Shown here in pieces: positions 1-6,310 of a stretch of DNA of 7,084 nt. Position 1 is the first letter of the stretch. Each line of letters begins with the position of its first letter. The stretch is from positions 1 to 7,084 of the forward strand of contig JAPYSD010000182.1 in NCBI GenBank assembly GCA_029936705.1, given 5' to 3'. The notes below the pieces were generated by a model that saw only the letters and a list, made by a program, of their open reading frames with translations, had not been told where the DNA came from and searched no databases. Origin of the DNA: Croceicoccus sp. GTDB taxonomy: Bacteria; Pseudomonadota; Alphaproteobacteria; Sphingomonadales; Sphingomonadaceae. A program made the position numbers and the translations under genes.

Positions 1-502
1 GGAATAACCCATCTCTGTCCGTCGATTTCCCGATGGAGATGTCCTGCAGAAGTAGCGGATCTGACTGGAATGCCTTTTCGGCCAGAGCGCGAAATGCATC
101 GAGATCTGGCGGGTTGTCAGCTGCTCTCAAATTGAGGCGTATCGCAAACGGTGTGCCATCGAATTCGAGACCGTGTATCATCGAAACAGACTTGGCAAAT
201 TGGACGCGCGATCGCTCCCACCCCCATACACTTGGATCTACGTGTCCCTCCCAATAGATCGCCGCGGGCTCCTCACATCCCTCGTTGAAGGCAGCCAAAG
301 CCTCTTCAAGGTCATAGAGCGTACGGACGCAAACCTGGTCGCTTGCGCTCTCGAAGGCTGCGATGTGACCGCTTTCGCGAAAGGCTCCAAGCAGGCTGGC
401 CATAACTGGTATGGCGGCATGTTCGCCGTATCGCGTTTCAAGCTCAGATTCGATGTCGGGATGCTTGTCGTGCGCTGAGATGATCTTGAGTGGATTGGTC
501 AT
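1..502 (-). CDS. Partial orphan protein, paralogue of the 472-residue protein at 4020-5438 (C-terminus off left edge)
   Basis: An open frame begins with ATG at 502 and is still open at base 1, so 167 residues are seen and the C-terminus is missing. A GGAAGAG stretch lies about 9-11 bases upstream as an SD site, and the start is 20 bases after the stop of the 52-residue gene, suggesting one operon. The protein is soluble and acidic, with no signal peptide or membrane segment. I do not recognise its family. It is clearly related to the 472-residue protein: both begin with a short hydrophobic strand followed by KHPxIE and a basic-aromatic pair (R24-Y25 here). Both have an AS-hydrophobic-GA segment (A35-A40 here) and an LY-x-L-x-E segment (L62-E66). 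Residues 122-164 align without gaps to residues 113-155 of the paralogue, with 18 of 43 identical by eye. This homology is the strongest argument that the frame is real. Function is unknown. Confidence 0.85.
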   Translation of the reverse strand, partial: MTNPLKIISAHDKHPDIESELETRYGEHAAIPVMASLLGAFRESGHIAAFESASDQVCVRTLYDLEEALAAFNEGCEEPAAIYWEGHVDPSVWGWERSRVQFAKSVSMIHGLEFDGTPFAIRLNLRAADNPPDLDAFRALAEKAFQSDPLLLQDISIGKSTDRDGLF

Positions 503-522
503 GGAGGGTAGCTCTTCCGCGA

Positions 523-681
523 TCAGGGCTGATACGTCAGACCGACGACGAGAAACCCTGCGTAGAAGACCACGAGAGCAATGGCCAAGCCCATGAGGAA
601 CTTGAGGTCAGGGCCATCCTGCTTAATCCGCGCAGGTTCAAGCGTCGCTGGTTCTTCATTTTCGGTGGTCGTGGCCGGCAT
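523..681 (-). CDS. Small single-pass membrane protein, 52 residues
   Basis: The ATG at 681 opens a 52-residue protein ending in TGA at 523. The first ~27 residues are polar and acidic, with two EEP/LEP-type elements. A single hydrophobic helix of about 20 residues follows (roughly residues 28-47, beginning KFLMGLAIALVV) and then a short tail ending TYQP. This layout suits a small inner-membrane protein with one C-terminal anchor. The frame stays open upstream to a TTG at 837, but that part is rich in Arg, Pro and Ser and lies across the 33-residue ORF, so I prefer 681. The ribosome site is weak (GAG, 6 bases upstream). The next gene starts 20 bases after its stop, so the two are probably co-transcribed. 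No family is recognised. A role anchoring or assisting the downstream protein is only a guess from position. Confidence 0.6.
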   Translation of the reverse strand: MPATTTENEEPATLEPARIKQDGPDLKFLMGLAIALVVFYAGFLVVGLTYQP

Positions 682-745
682 GGAAATCTCGGGTTCTTCG
701 TTGGTTATCTGGCATTTTAGGATGCGTATGGGAGACGCGCCAAAT

Positions 746-847
746 TTACCTCGCTGCGCGGGTGAAGCGGGTCTCTTCGCCGTCCTGGTTATAGAAGGTG
801 ACATCGCCGTCGGCTTCGAAGGCCGCTCTGGCATCAACCAGCGACAT
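746..847 (-). CDS. Possible 33-residue small protein
   Basis: The ATG at 847 opens a 33-residue frame that starts MSLVDARAAFEADGDVTFYN and ends in TAA at 746. The composition is ordinary for a soluble protein (acidic, mixed, not Arg/Pro-rich). In the same stretch the overlapping longer frame reads as low-quality Pro/Arg/Ser sequence. A GAAGAG element lies 5 bases upstream. It fills the gap between the 406-residue gene and the 52-residue membrane protein, and its stop is 64 bases before the next start. There is no recognised domain, and at this length chance cannot be excluded. Confidence 0.4.
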   Translation of the reverse strand: MSLVDARAAFEADGDVTFYNQDGEETRFTRAAR

Positions 848-893
848 GGGGGCTCTTCGCCATCGGCGTCGGCGTCGGCGAAGGTTCGGGGGT

Positions 894-921
894 TCGGCCG
901 CGCGCGGATCAGCGCGGCCGA
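894..921 (-). terminator. Strong GC hairpin just after the 406-residue gene
   Basis: A perfect 10-bp inverted repeat (TCGGCCGCGC at 894-903, GCGCGGCCGA at 912-921) encloses an 8-base loop. On the minus strand it begins 4 bases after the TGA stop at 926-928. No T run follows (the next bases are ACCCCC), so it is not a classic intrinsic terminator. It could end transcription with help from a factor, or protect the 3' end of the upstream message while genes below are read through. Confidence 0.45.
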
Positions 922-925
922 TTGA

Positions 926-2146
926 TCACAGGCCCGGCTGCATCTGTGAGGCTATCATGGCCTGTGCGGCGAGGCTTTGTTCAGGTGTTACCTTGGCCTC
1001 GATCGACTTCTCCTTTTCGAATTCGGTTTCGACGAAGCCGGAGGTCGCCTCGATCCTGAGCTTCTGAAGGGGCGCCGTGTAACTCGCTGTCGCAAGGTGG
1101 AAGGCGAGGATGTCCTGTGCGGGCTCGCTGGCTTCGTCATATCGGCCGACTGCGACGATTTCGTCGTCGCCCTGGCGGACGAGGCCATGTTCCTCGACGA
1201 AGCTTGGACCGTTCTTGATGACACGCATGGCTGCTTCTTCCTGCAGCTGAACGTCCGTGATCATCCGTTTGACGCTCTGCGTGACGGTGCCTGCCTCCCC
1301 ACGCGCATTATCGTCGAGGTATCGCGCAGCCGCGCGCTCTTCATAGGCAGATACGTCATAGCGGCCGGAATCGTCGGGTTCGTGTCCACGCATCTGCGTA
1401 AACAGGCGCAATGCTTCCCCTTCGCGCTGGCTGAGCGAACCGTGATCCCCGCGGAAAAATGCGTTCGCGTTGGCTTTGGCATCGATATCGATCTGGCCGA
1501 AGTGGGTTTCCCATGCCTTCTTACGCTCGAGCGCTTTCTCGCTCATCAGGTCGTTGTGCTCGGAAGTGATCATGTTGCCGAGCTGTTCGATCATGGCAGA
1601 TCGAAGCTCCTTGCCTTGCAGAGGGGCCGTCAGGTTCTCATGGAACTCTTTCTGCATGTCGTCGCTCAAGGCGGGGTAATTGCCCACCTGAACGTGACCG
1701 AGGGCTGCGGTCATCTTCGGATCGTTCTTCGCATTCAGATAGACTGCATCTTCGAGCGGCGTGAGGCTGGCGCGCAGATCGCTGAGCTGGAGTGCCGACG
1801 TAACGCGGGCGGCGGTCATGCGAAGACGGGCGTCATTGAGGATGAACTCAAGGCCTTCCTGCGGCTTGGCGAGGTCTTCGTTGCCGCCGCGTTTCTCCGC
1901 GAGGTAATGCGCGGTAGCGCCCTGGAGGAATCGCCATTCGCGCGTGCCTTGCTGGAGATAGCGTTCGGCGGTTGTTGCGTGGCTCTGGTAGAGCGCATGA
2001 GGCGCGCCCTTCTCAAGGGAGAGTGCGGCAGCGGCGATGAGAGATGCTTCACGCATGTCGACGCTTCCCGCTTTCCGTGCATCTCCTGCCGCAGCTATGA
2101 TGTCGGCTGCTTCGCCGTAGTGCTCGTCGTCGACATTCCGAAACAT
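926..2146 (-). CDS. Orphan soluble helical protein, 406 residues
   Basis: The start is the ATG at 2146 (MFRNVDDEHYGEAADI). It has a good SD site, GGGAG, 7 bases upstream. An in-frame upstream start at 2170 exists but lacks one. The product is highly charged, rich in Ala, Glu, Asp and Lys, and looks mostly alpha-helical, with no signal peptide, membrane segment, Cys cluster or nucleotide-binding motif. The middle holds a run of charged helices (around residues 180-270), and the C-terminus ends in an acidic-basic helix with many Glu and Ala. A likely promoter lies at 2183-2212, so this may head its own transcript, and a strong hairpin follows the stop. A long plus-strand frame overlaps nearly all of it but reads as the antisense of GC-rich coding DNA. 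I do not recognise the family. A structural or protein-binding role would be a guess. Confidence 0.85.
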   Translation of the reverse strand: MFRNVDDEHYGEAADIIAAAGDARKAGSVDMREASLIAAAALSLEKGAPHALYQSHATTAERYLQQGTREWRFLQGATAHYLAEKRGGNEDLAKPQEGLEFILNDARLRMTAARVTSALQLSDLRASLTPLEDAVYLNAKNDPKMTAALGHVQVGNYPALSDDMQKEFHENLTAPLQGKELRSAMIEQLGNMITSEHNDLMSEKALERKKAWETHFGQIDIDAKANANAFFRGDHGSLSQREGEALRLFTQMRGHEPDDSGRYDVSAYEERAAARYLDDNARGEAGTVTQSVKRMITDVQLQEEAAMRVIKNGPSFVEEHGLVRQGDDEIVAVGRYDEASEPAQDILAFHLATASYTAPLQKLRIEATSGFVETEFEKEKSIEAKVTPEQSLAAQAMIASQMQPGL

Positions 2147-2182
2147 TGCCCAAACTCCCTGAGACTGCAAAAAACCAGCTGC

Positions 2183-2212
2183 ATTTTATCATGGAGCGGT
2201 TAGGAGCAGCAA
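2183..2212 (-). promoter_or_regulatory. Candidate sigma-70 type promoter for the 406-residue gene
   Basis: On the minus strand TTGCTG (2212-2207) and TAAAAT (2188-2183) are separated by 18 bases, a fair match to TTGACA and TATAAT. Transcription would start near 2176, giving a leader of about 30 bases that contains the GGGAG ribosome site. It is the best promoter-like pair in the 183-base gap between the 187- and 406-residue genes. It is called by eye. Confidence 0.4.
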
Positions 2213-2220
2213 AGGTTTTT

Positions 2221-2258
2221 AGGATGGGCTTGATAGCCCCAGCATTAAAGGATGGGCT
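2221..2258. repeat. Pair of 10-bp direct repeats upstream of the promoter, with a small hairpin
   Basis: AGGATGGGCT occurs exactly at 2221-2230 and again at 2249-2258, 28 bases apart start to start. A 5-bp stem with a 4-base loop (GGGCT-TGAT-AGCCC, 2226-2239) overlaps the first copy. Both copies lie just upstream of the -35 element at 2207-2212, where an activator or repressor could bind. No regulator is known for it. Confidence 0.35.
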
Positions 2259-2329
2259 GCAATTCGTCGAAGGATACAGGCGGCGACCCGTCGAGCTGTA
2301 AATTCGGGACTGCCCTTCCAGATTTCCGA

Positions 2330-2893
2330 TCAGGCTGGCATGCCGGGGAGGCGATCATCTCCGGTGGCTTCTTCTTCATCGGAGTCGATTACGCATCGGT
2401 TCACGAGATCCCGATTGATGATCAGCGCATGGACGTGGCTCGGATGGACGACGATGCGGTTTACGAGCGTGGATAGGTGGAACAGGTCGTCGTACCAGTT
2501 CCCTTCGCCCAATACGCGAAACATGTCTTCAAGCGGCTGAACGTCGTCGACACCCTCTTGGGTCATCTGGTCGGACACGAGATTGTCCAGGACGAGCACT
2601 TCGCCATTCGAAAGGTAGAACGCATTATCGGTTTGGAGGAGACGTGATCCTTCTGGCTCCAATTCTATCGTGCGCCTGCTCGAAGTGACCATCATGATCT
2701 CGGAAGCCCGCAGGGCAATGAAGGCATCAACGTCGTCGATGACCGTGAACACGGGGCGCGTCTCTGGGCTGGGTGTCACGATGCTATTGAGGCGATCGAG
2801 CTCGCTTTCGCTGATCCTAGCCGTGATCTTCGACCTGCTTGAAAGAAAGATACGAACGTCATGGACATGCGTTTCCTCTATGATTGATCTCAC
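2330..2893 (-). CDS. Orphan protein with acidic C-terminus, 187 residues
   Basis: The start is GTG at 2893 (GTG AGA TCA ATC). AAGGA lies 7-8 bases upstream and there is no nearby in-frame ATG, so the GTG is favoured. The protein is soluble, rich in Val, Ile, Asp and Glu, with alternating hydrophobic and polar stretches that suggest beta strands (for example around residues 45-80 and 92-105). It ends in an acidic tail containing DSDEEE. There is no signal peptide, membrane segment or metal-binding cluster. It lies 64 bases after the 108-residue gene on the same strand and is probably co-transcribed with it. About 180 bases separate it from the 406-residue gene. The family is not recognised. 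Confidence 0.8.
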   Translation of the reverse strand: MRSIIEETHVHDVRIFLSSRSKITARISESELDRLNSIVTPSPETRPVFTVIDDVDAFIALRASEIMMVTSSRRTIELEPEGSRLLQTDNAFYLSNGEVLVLDNLVSDQMTQEGVDDVQPLEDMFRVLGEGNWYDDLFHLSTLVNRIVVHPSHVHALIINRDLVNRCVIDSDEEEATGDDRLPGMPA

Positions 2894-2957
2894 GTAGCAG
2901 TCCTTCGGTTGGCTGGTGCTGCGCCTGTTTCGGTAGATGGCGCTTTCAGGCGGCCGG

Positions 2958-3284
2958 TTATGCTGCCAGCGCGAGTTCCTGTGTAACGCGGTGAATGCTC
3001 ATGCGCTCCTCCCGGTTCAGGGAACTGGCAGGAAGAAAGTAGGAGCCTCTCGCATTTTGACCCCAGAGCCTCTTGTACTCGGTGAAAAGGAGGCCGCGCC
3101 ACTCATCGCGTATGGCGAATATGGGCTGGCTGGCCTGATGATAGGCCTCATCCCATTCCGGTGAATAGGGTTCGAGCTTGCCGCATGCTTTCAGGCGATC
3201 GAGCACCGCGGCGTCCAGCCGCTGGCGTAGATCCTTCAGCTTCGAGCGCCCGACGGATTCGGAGCAGGTATCGGTGACGAGCAT
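2958..3284 (-). CDS. Orphan soluble protein, 108 residues
   Basis: The start is ATG at 3284 with a GAGG site 7 bases upstream, and the stop is TAA at 2958. The product begins MLVTDTCSESVGRSKLKDLR. It has a basic helical N-terminal half (residues ~13-35), then an aromatic-rich centre with three Trp and several Tyr/Phe residues (about residues 40-75), and a C-terminal helix ending in Ala-Ala. The many aromatics and balanced charge suggest a compact folded domain that may bind protein or nucleic acid, but no motif shows which. It sits between a GC-rich hairpin (3317-3346) and the 187-residue gene, so it probably begins a short two-gene transcript. The family is not recognised. Confidence 0.75.
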   Translation of the reverse strand: MLVTDTCSESVGRSKLKDLRQRLDAAVLDRLKACGKLEPYSPEWDEAYHQASQPIFAIRDEWRGLLFTEYKRLWGQNARGSYFLPASSLNREERMSIHRVTQELALAA

Positions 3285-3316
3285 GATTTAGCCTCGCTAG
3301 GTTTCGAGATGAACGA

Positions 3317-3346
3317 GCGCGCGGCCGGAGAGTGCCAACCGCGCGC
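3317..3346 (-). terminator. GC-rich hairpin after the 102-residue gene
   Basis: A perfect 8-bp inverted repeat (GCGCGCGG at 3317-3324, CCGCGCGC at 3339-3346) encloses 14 bases. On the minus strand it lies 6 bases beyond the TGA of the 102-residue gene and 32 bases before the next start codon. No T tract follows. It may separate the 472/102-residue transcript from the 108/187-residue one, or stabilise the message. Confidence 0.4.
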
Positions 3347-3352
3347 GCGAGG

Positions 3353-3661
3353 TCAGAGTTTGCTGTCGAACTGCTCGACGGTTTCGCCGGCTGAGACGAG
3401 CGTGATGAGGGTCTCCATCAGGGAATCGTCCCGGTCGTACTCGCCGACCAGCTTGCGGAAGATCGCGAGACCTTCGTCCTTGCTGCTGGTGGGCAAGGTC
3501 GCAGGACCCTCGCATAGCTCAATGCCATTCTCGAGGGAGGGAAAGCACGACCGGAAGCGTTGATCGCCACCTCCATTGATGGCCTCGATGACGACTGCAG
3601 TGGCGCCGGTGGCCTTGGTAGCGACCTTGGCGAACTCGAGTGCGGTGAGAACCTGCATCAT
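3353..3661 (-). CDS. Orphan small soluble protein, 102 residues, translationally coupled
   Basis: Two adjacent ATGs (3661 and 3658) could start it. I choose 3661 because GAGG lies 6 bases upstream and because it overlaps the stop of the preceding frame as ATGA. The product begins MMQVLTALEFAKVATKATGA and contains a Gly-Gly-Gly turn near residue 30, a central Cys-containing segment, and an acidic C-terminal helical half (EYDRDDSLMETLITLVSAGE) ending DSKL. There is no membrane segment or signal peptide. The longer version of this frame back to 3820 is Arg/Cys-rich and looks non-coding. The ATGA overlap implies that the preceding frame is really translated and that the two products are made in step. 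The family is not recognised. Confidence 0.75.
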   Translation of the reverse strand: MMQVLTALEFAKVATKATGATAVVIEAINGGGDQRFRSCFPSLENGIELCEGPATLPTSSKDEGLAIFRKLVGEYDRDDSLMETLITLVSAGETVEQFDSKL

Positions 3662-3912
3662 GATCTTCCTCGTCTGTTTTTCCGCTCCCCCGAAGGGGCT
3701 CGATCTCCTTTGCTCAAGCCAGTGATCACTTTCGCATTGCGATAGACAGGCGTAGCCGCGCTTACAGGCCCGAGAACAGCGCGCTTTTTGTAGAGGCTGG
3801 TTTGCAGGGCGGACTGCCAATTGCCGTAAAGAGCATCGTCGCCGATCCCGAAGGGCAGCGCTGGGGGATCTGGCTGTTCTGGCTCAGGCGAGAGTTCTGC
3901 CGTCGGAGCCAA
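3658..3912 (-). CDS. Possible 84-residue protein, start uncertain (frame change upstream)
   Basis: A frame ending in TGA at 3658 has good coding character from about 3930. It begins with an acidic Pro-rich part (PEPEQPDPPALPFGIGDDAL), has a mixed middle, and ends in a basic tail (ERKNRRGRS). Its stop overlaps the ATG of the 102-residue gene. The only usual start codon is TTG at 3912, without a good ribosome site. The frame is open further up to a TAA at 4027 but with many rare AGA codons. Between 4019 and about 3930 the neighbouring frame, the one used by the 472-residue gene, looks more protein-like. A one-base shift there, whether mutation, sequencing error or recoding, would join the two. 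Treat the N-terminus as unresolved. Confidence 0.5.
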   Translation of the reverse strand: MAPTAELSPEPEQPDPPALPFGIGDDALYGNWQSALQTSLYKKRAVLGPVSAATPVYRNAKVITGLSKGDRAPSGERKNRRGRS

Positions 3913-4019
3913 TTCGAGCCAGGCCTTGACGGATCGCGCACGATTTCTGTGATCGGCGGCTCTTCTCGGGTTTGTAGGATAGACTGGCTCTGGAGGACAA
4001 ATTCTGGGTTGGGCTGCGG

Positions 4020-5438
4020 TCAGGCTTTAGCTGGGGTTGCAGGAGCTTCCGCCTCAATCGCGGCAATGACCTGCCGAAGCGTTGTCGCGGGCCGCGCAAC
4101 CTCGATGCTCCGGATGTGGCCCGATCGCTTTTGGCTGCGGATCAAGTGGACCTTGCGAATTTTGACTGTCTCGGCGCCGGTAAACGAGATAAAATTTCCA
4201 AGCGGCTGGCCCGGCAATGTGTTCACGATCGCTGCAGGGACAGCGTAGCCATTATCAAATCTGACCGACGAGCCTAGCCATCGGATCTTGGCTGCCTCGT
4301 CGAGAACAAAGAATGCACGTATTCCTCGCTTTGAGATCGAAATTTCGAACTTGATATCTGCAGCGGTAATTTCGGTCTCTGTGGTATTCAGCTGCTGAAG
4401 GACATCATCCTTCTCATTTCTCTTATTGATAAGGTCTTTGAGCGTTGCGAGCAGCAGGCGCTTGCCCATGTATTTGAGCATAAAGCGTGCGACATGCTCA
4501 TGGATGGGCAGGTCCTCGACTGCGATCTGACTGAAGCGGTAGCCCTCCTCATGCCTTTGACATACGGATCGGATGCGCTTCTCGAGCCTTGGCTCCTGGC
4601 GGGAACGCTCGAGAAGGTTTGTCCGGTTCTTCGGACCGTTTGAAGGGTCGGCAAAGCGCTCGCTGGCAAGCGTGACGATGACCTTCGTTCCATCCTTGTT
4701 GAACGTCTGGATCTTGATATCCAACTGACTTTCGGATCGCATGGAACACAAGACTTCGGGCGGAGGGCTTTGCCCAAAATCGATCGTTTTGAGAACTTTC
4801 TGCGCAAATAGATAATAGTGCCTCTCGCGATCAGCATCCATCATGAATTGGTCGTGCCGATTGAGGATCACCTCATCAGGCAGCAGTTCCCATGCCTCGA
4901 GCGGAGTGCCGGCCTTTATACCGGTAACAGCCTGGCCGTTGGTATTCGCGAATGAGATCGTCAGATGGTTCTGGTCAGCGTCATTTCGCTTGCTGATACT
5001 GACATCCATCAACTCTTGAGGCCTGCCTTCGAAGAAGGCCTCGGCCTTTTGGCGCATCACTGCAATGTCCGGCTCGTCTCCGGGCTTTCTAAGCCTGAGA
5101 CGGACTTCGCATGGTCCAGCCGAGGTTTGAACATTCGGGAAGGTGGCGGAATTTTGATCAAAGCTGGAGAGAAATTCGCCCCAGTTGATGAACAGGTTGT
5201 AAGTCGCGCCGTTCAAGAGCCCGTTGATCGCATGTCCAAGCTCCGACAACGTGTACAGCTCCAAGCAGGAGAATGCTCTGTCAGCATCATTGGAGAGTCC
5301 AAGATCCTCGAGCGCTCCAATCACGGAGGCTGCAGCGGGAATAGCCTTGCTGACATAGCGAATGTCGAGCGTCTCTTCGAAGCGCTTGCGAATGCGAGCT
5401 TCAATGACCGGGTGCTTGGTGTCTGCGATGATGAGCAT
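4020..5438 (-). CDS. Large orphan protein, 472 residues, paralogue of the left-edge gene
   Basis: ATG at 5438 gives 472 residues beginning MLIIADTKHPVIEARIRKRF. An in-frame ATG at 5462 and a TTG at 5474 would add 8 or 12 residues. I prefer 5438 because a promoter-like pair ends just in front of it and because the paralogue begins at a similar distance from KHPxIE. The protein is soluble with no signal peptide. Residues 1-155 match the left-edge protein, including an ungapped block at residues 113-155 with 18 of 43 identities. The middle (about 180-300) is mixed and charged, with several basic stretches near 265-295. The C-terminal third (about 300-450) has a basic helix, strand-like segments, and an Ala/Pro-rich end. 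There is no recognised catalytic or nucleotide-binding motif. Function is unknown; the duplication suggests related but separate roles. Confidence 0.88.
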   Translation of the reverse strand: MLIIADTKHPVIEARIRKRFEETLDIRYVSKAIPAAASVIGALEDLGLSNDADRAFSCLELYTLSELGHAINGLLNGATYNLFINWGEFLSSFDQNSATFPNVQTSAGPCEVRLRLRKPGDEPDIAVMRQKAEAFFEGRPQELMDVSISKRNDADQNHLTISFANTNGQAVTGIKAGTPLEAWELLPDEVILNRHDQFMMDADRERHYYLFAQKVLKTIDFGQSPPPEVLCSMRSESQLDIKIQTFNKDGTKVIVTLASERFADPSNGPKNRTNLLERSRQEPRLEKRIRSVCQRHEEGYRFSQIAVEDLPIHEHVARFMLKYMGKRLLLATLKDLINKRNEKDDVLQQLNTTETEITAADIKFEISISKRGIRAFFVLDEAAKIRWLGSSVRFDNGYAVPAAIVNTLPGQPLGNFISFTGAETVKIRKVHLIRSQKRSGHIRSIEVARPATTLRQVIAAIEAEAPATPAKA

Positions 5439-5474
5439 GGGCGATTTATAGGACGCTAGCATGCGGACCGCCAA
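5438..5474 (-). promoter_or_regulatory. Candidate promoter giving a leaderless message for the 472-residue gene
   Basis: On the minus strand TTGGCG (5474-5469) and TATAAA (5450-5445) are 18 bases apart, matching 4 of 6 and 5 of 6 consensus bases. The expected transcription start falls about 7 bases beyond the -10 box, on or next to the ATG at 5438. That ATG has no SD sequence in front of it, which fits a leaderless message. This is an inference from spacing alone. Confidence 0.35.
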
Positions 5475-5536
5475 AATCGACGCTCGTCATTCGCTGATCA
5501 ACGAGGATCAAGGATTCTGCGAGAAGGATCGCCGCG

Positions 5537-5577
5537 GCGCATCGGAATGCGCGCGCGGCGGTGCGGCAATAAGCCGC
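5537..5577 (-). terminator. Two adjacent hairpins after the 208-residue gene
   Basis: The first, 4 bases after the stop on the minus strand, pairs GCGGC (5563-5567) with GCCGC (5573-5577) around a 5-base loop. The second pairs GCGCAT (5537-5542) with ATGCGC (5547-5552) around a loop that reads TCCG on the minus strand, a stable UNCG-type tetraloop in RNA. Neither is followed by a T run on the minus strand. The first has TTGTTT after it on the plus strand, but no plus gene ends there. Together they may stop or pause transcription ahead of the 472-residue gene's promoter. Confidence 0.35.
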
Positions 5578-5581
5578 TTGT

Positions 5582-6208
5582 TTAAGCAGCCTTTCTCGCG
5601 GACTGCGCGACGAGCTCGGCGCATTCGAGATCTTTGATCCGAGTAAGGCCGATGGCTCGCACACCGCCATTGGGCTGAACGATAGGAAGGCCGGTGGCTG
5701 AGTTACGCTCGGCCCAGATATTGGTGGGATGGAGCGGGGTCAGCGGGCGTTTGTTGAAGCTGTCCGAGTTGTGATCGGCATAGCGTACGCCGGTGCGTCC
5801 GGGAGTAACTGTCATTCGCCCCCTGGTCGGCTCGGCCATGGCATCAGCCAGCTTGTTGTTGATGCCGCTGAAGCCGGTGGTGATCACGCCGCGCGCAAGA
5901 GTGCGGCACATGGACCCGGACTGGCTGAAGCCATCGATCGCAACGAGAACATGGCGGACGGGATCGACGGCCTGTACGCGCAGTGCAGTCAGCTGGTCGA
6001 AGTCGAGGAAGCGGTCCTTGCGGGGATGGATGGGCGAGGTGATCATCACCTCGACCTTGGTGCCAGCCGCAGGTTGCTTGGCGCCGCGTTCGAAGAAGCA
6101 GATCTGCTCACGATCACCGATCTTGATGAAGGCGACGACCTCGTTCGGACGCTTCTTGTGGCGCTCAACGCGGGCGATCAGCGGAGCATATTCGGTGCCG
6201 TATGTCAT
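5582..6208 (-). CDS. Orphan soluble protein, possible small beta-barrel N-domain, 208 residues
   Basis: ATG at 6208 has a strong AAGGAA site 7 bases upstream, and the stop is TAA at 5582. The product begins MTYGTEYAPLIARVERHKKR. Residues ~9-80 alternate short hydrophobic strands with turns (VVAFIKIGDREQICFF, a Gly-Ala-Lys turn, then TKVEVMITSP). This resembles an OB- or TRAM-like barrel, a fold often used to bind nucleic acid, but that is pattern inference only. A linker of about 60 residues follows, with several Gly, Thr and Arg, and then a C-terminal part (about 130-208) with a basic Ala-rich end. There is no signal peptide or membrane segment. It follows the 46-residue exported-peptide gene by 102 bases and precedes the 472-residue gene by about 140 bases holding hairpins. 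The family is not recognised. Confidence 0.82.
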   Translation of the reverse strand: MTYGTEYAPLIARVERHKKRPNEVVAFIKIGDREQICFFERGAKQPAAGTKVEVMITSPIHPRKDRFLDFDQLTALRVQAVDPVRHVLVAIDGFSQSGSMCRTLARGVITTGFSGINNKLADAMAEPTRGRMTVTPGRTGVRYADHNSDSFNKRPLTPLHPTNIWAERNSATGLPIVQPNGGVRAIGLTRIKDLECAELVAQSARKAA

Positions 6209-6310
6209 TGAATTTTTCCTTCGTCGCTTGGATCTAATAAGCGGCCAAGGGTCGGGAGATGTTCCTGAAAAGATGGCAGATTTATATCGCGCAGGTCAGA
6301 GAGTTCATGG

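Noticed and set aside
977..2203. A 408-residue plus-strand frame overlapping the 406-residue gene
   Set aside because: It is the antisense of nearly the whole minus gene, has an odd Cys/Val/Arg composition, and lacks a good ribosome site. The minus gene has a ribosome site, a promoter candidate and normal composition.
3353..3820. A 155-residue minus frame that extends the 102-residue gene upstream
   Set aside because: The added part starts at TTG, is rich in Arg and Cys, and runs across the frame that ends at 3658. The ATG at 3661 has a proper ribosome site.
4965..5459. A 164-residue plus-strand frame opposite the 472-residue gene
   Set aside because: It is antisense to a gene supported by homology to its paralogue, and no start signals were found.
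5563..5583. A plus-strand intrinsic terminator (hairpin followed by TTGTTT)
   Set aside because: No supported plus-strand gene ends there. It is more simply read as a hairpin after the minus-strand 208-residue gene.
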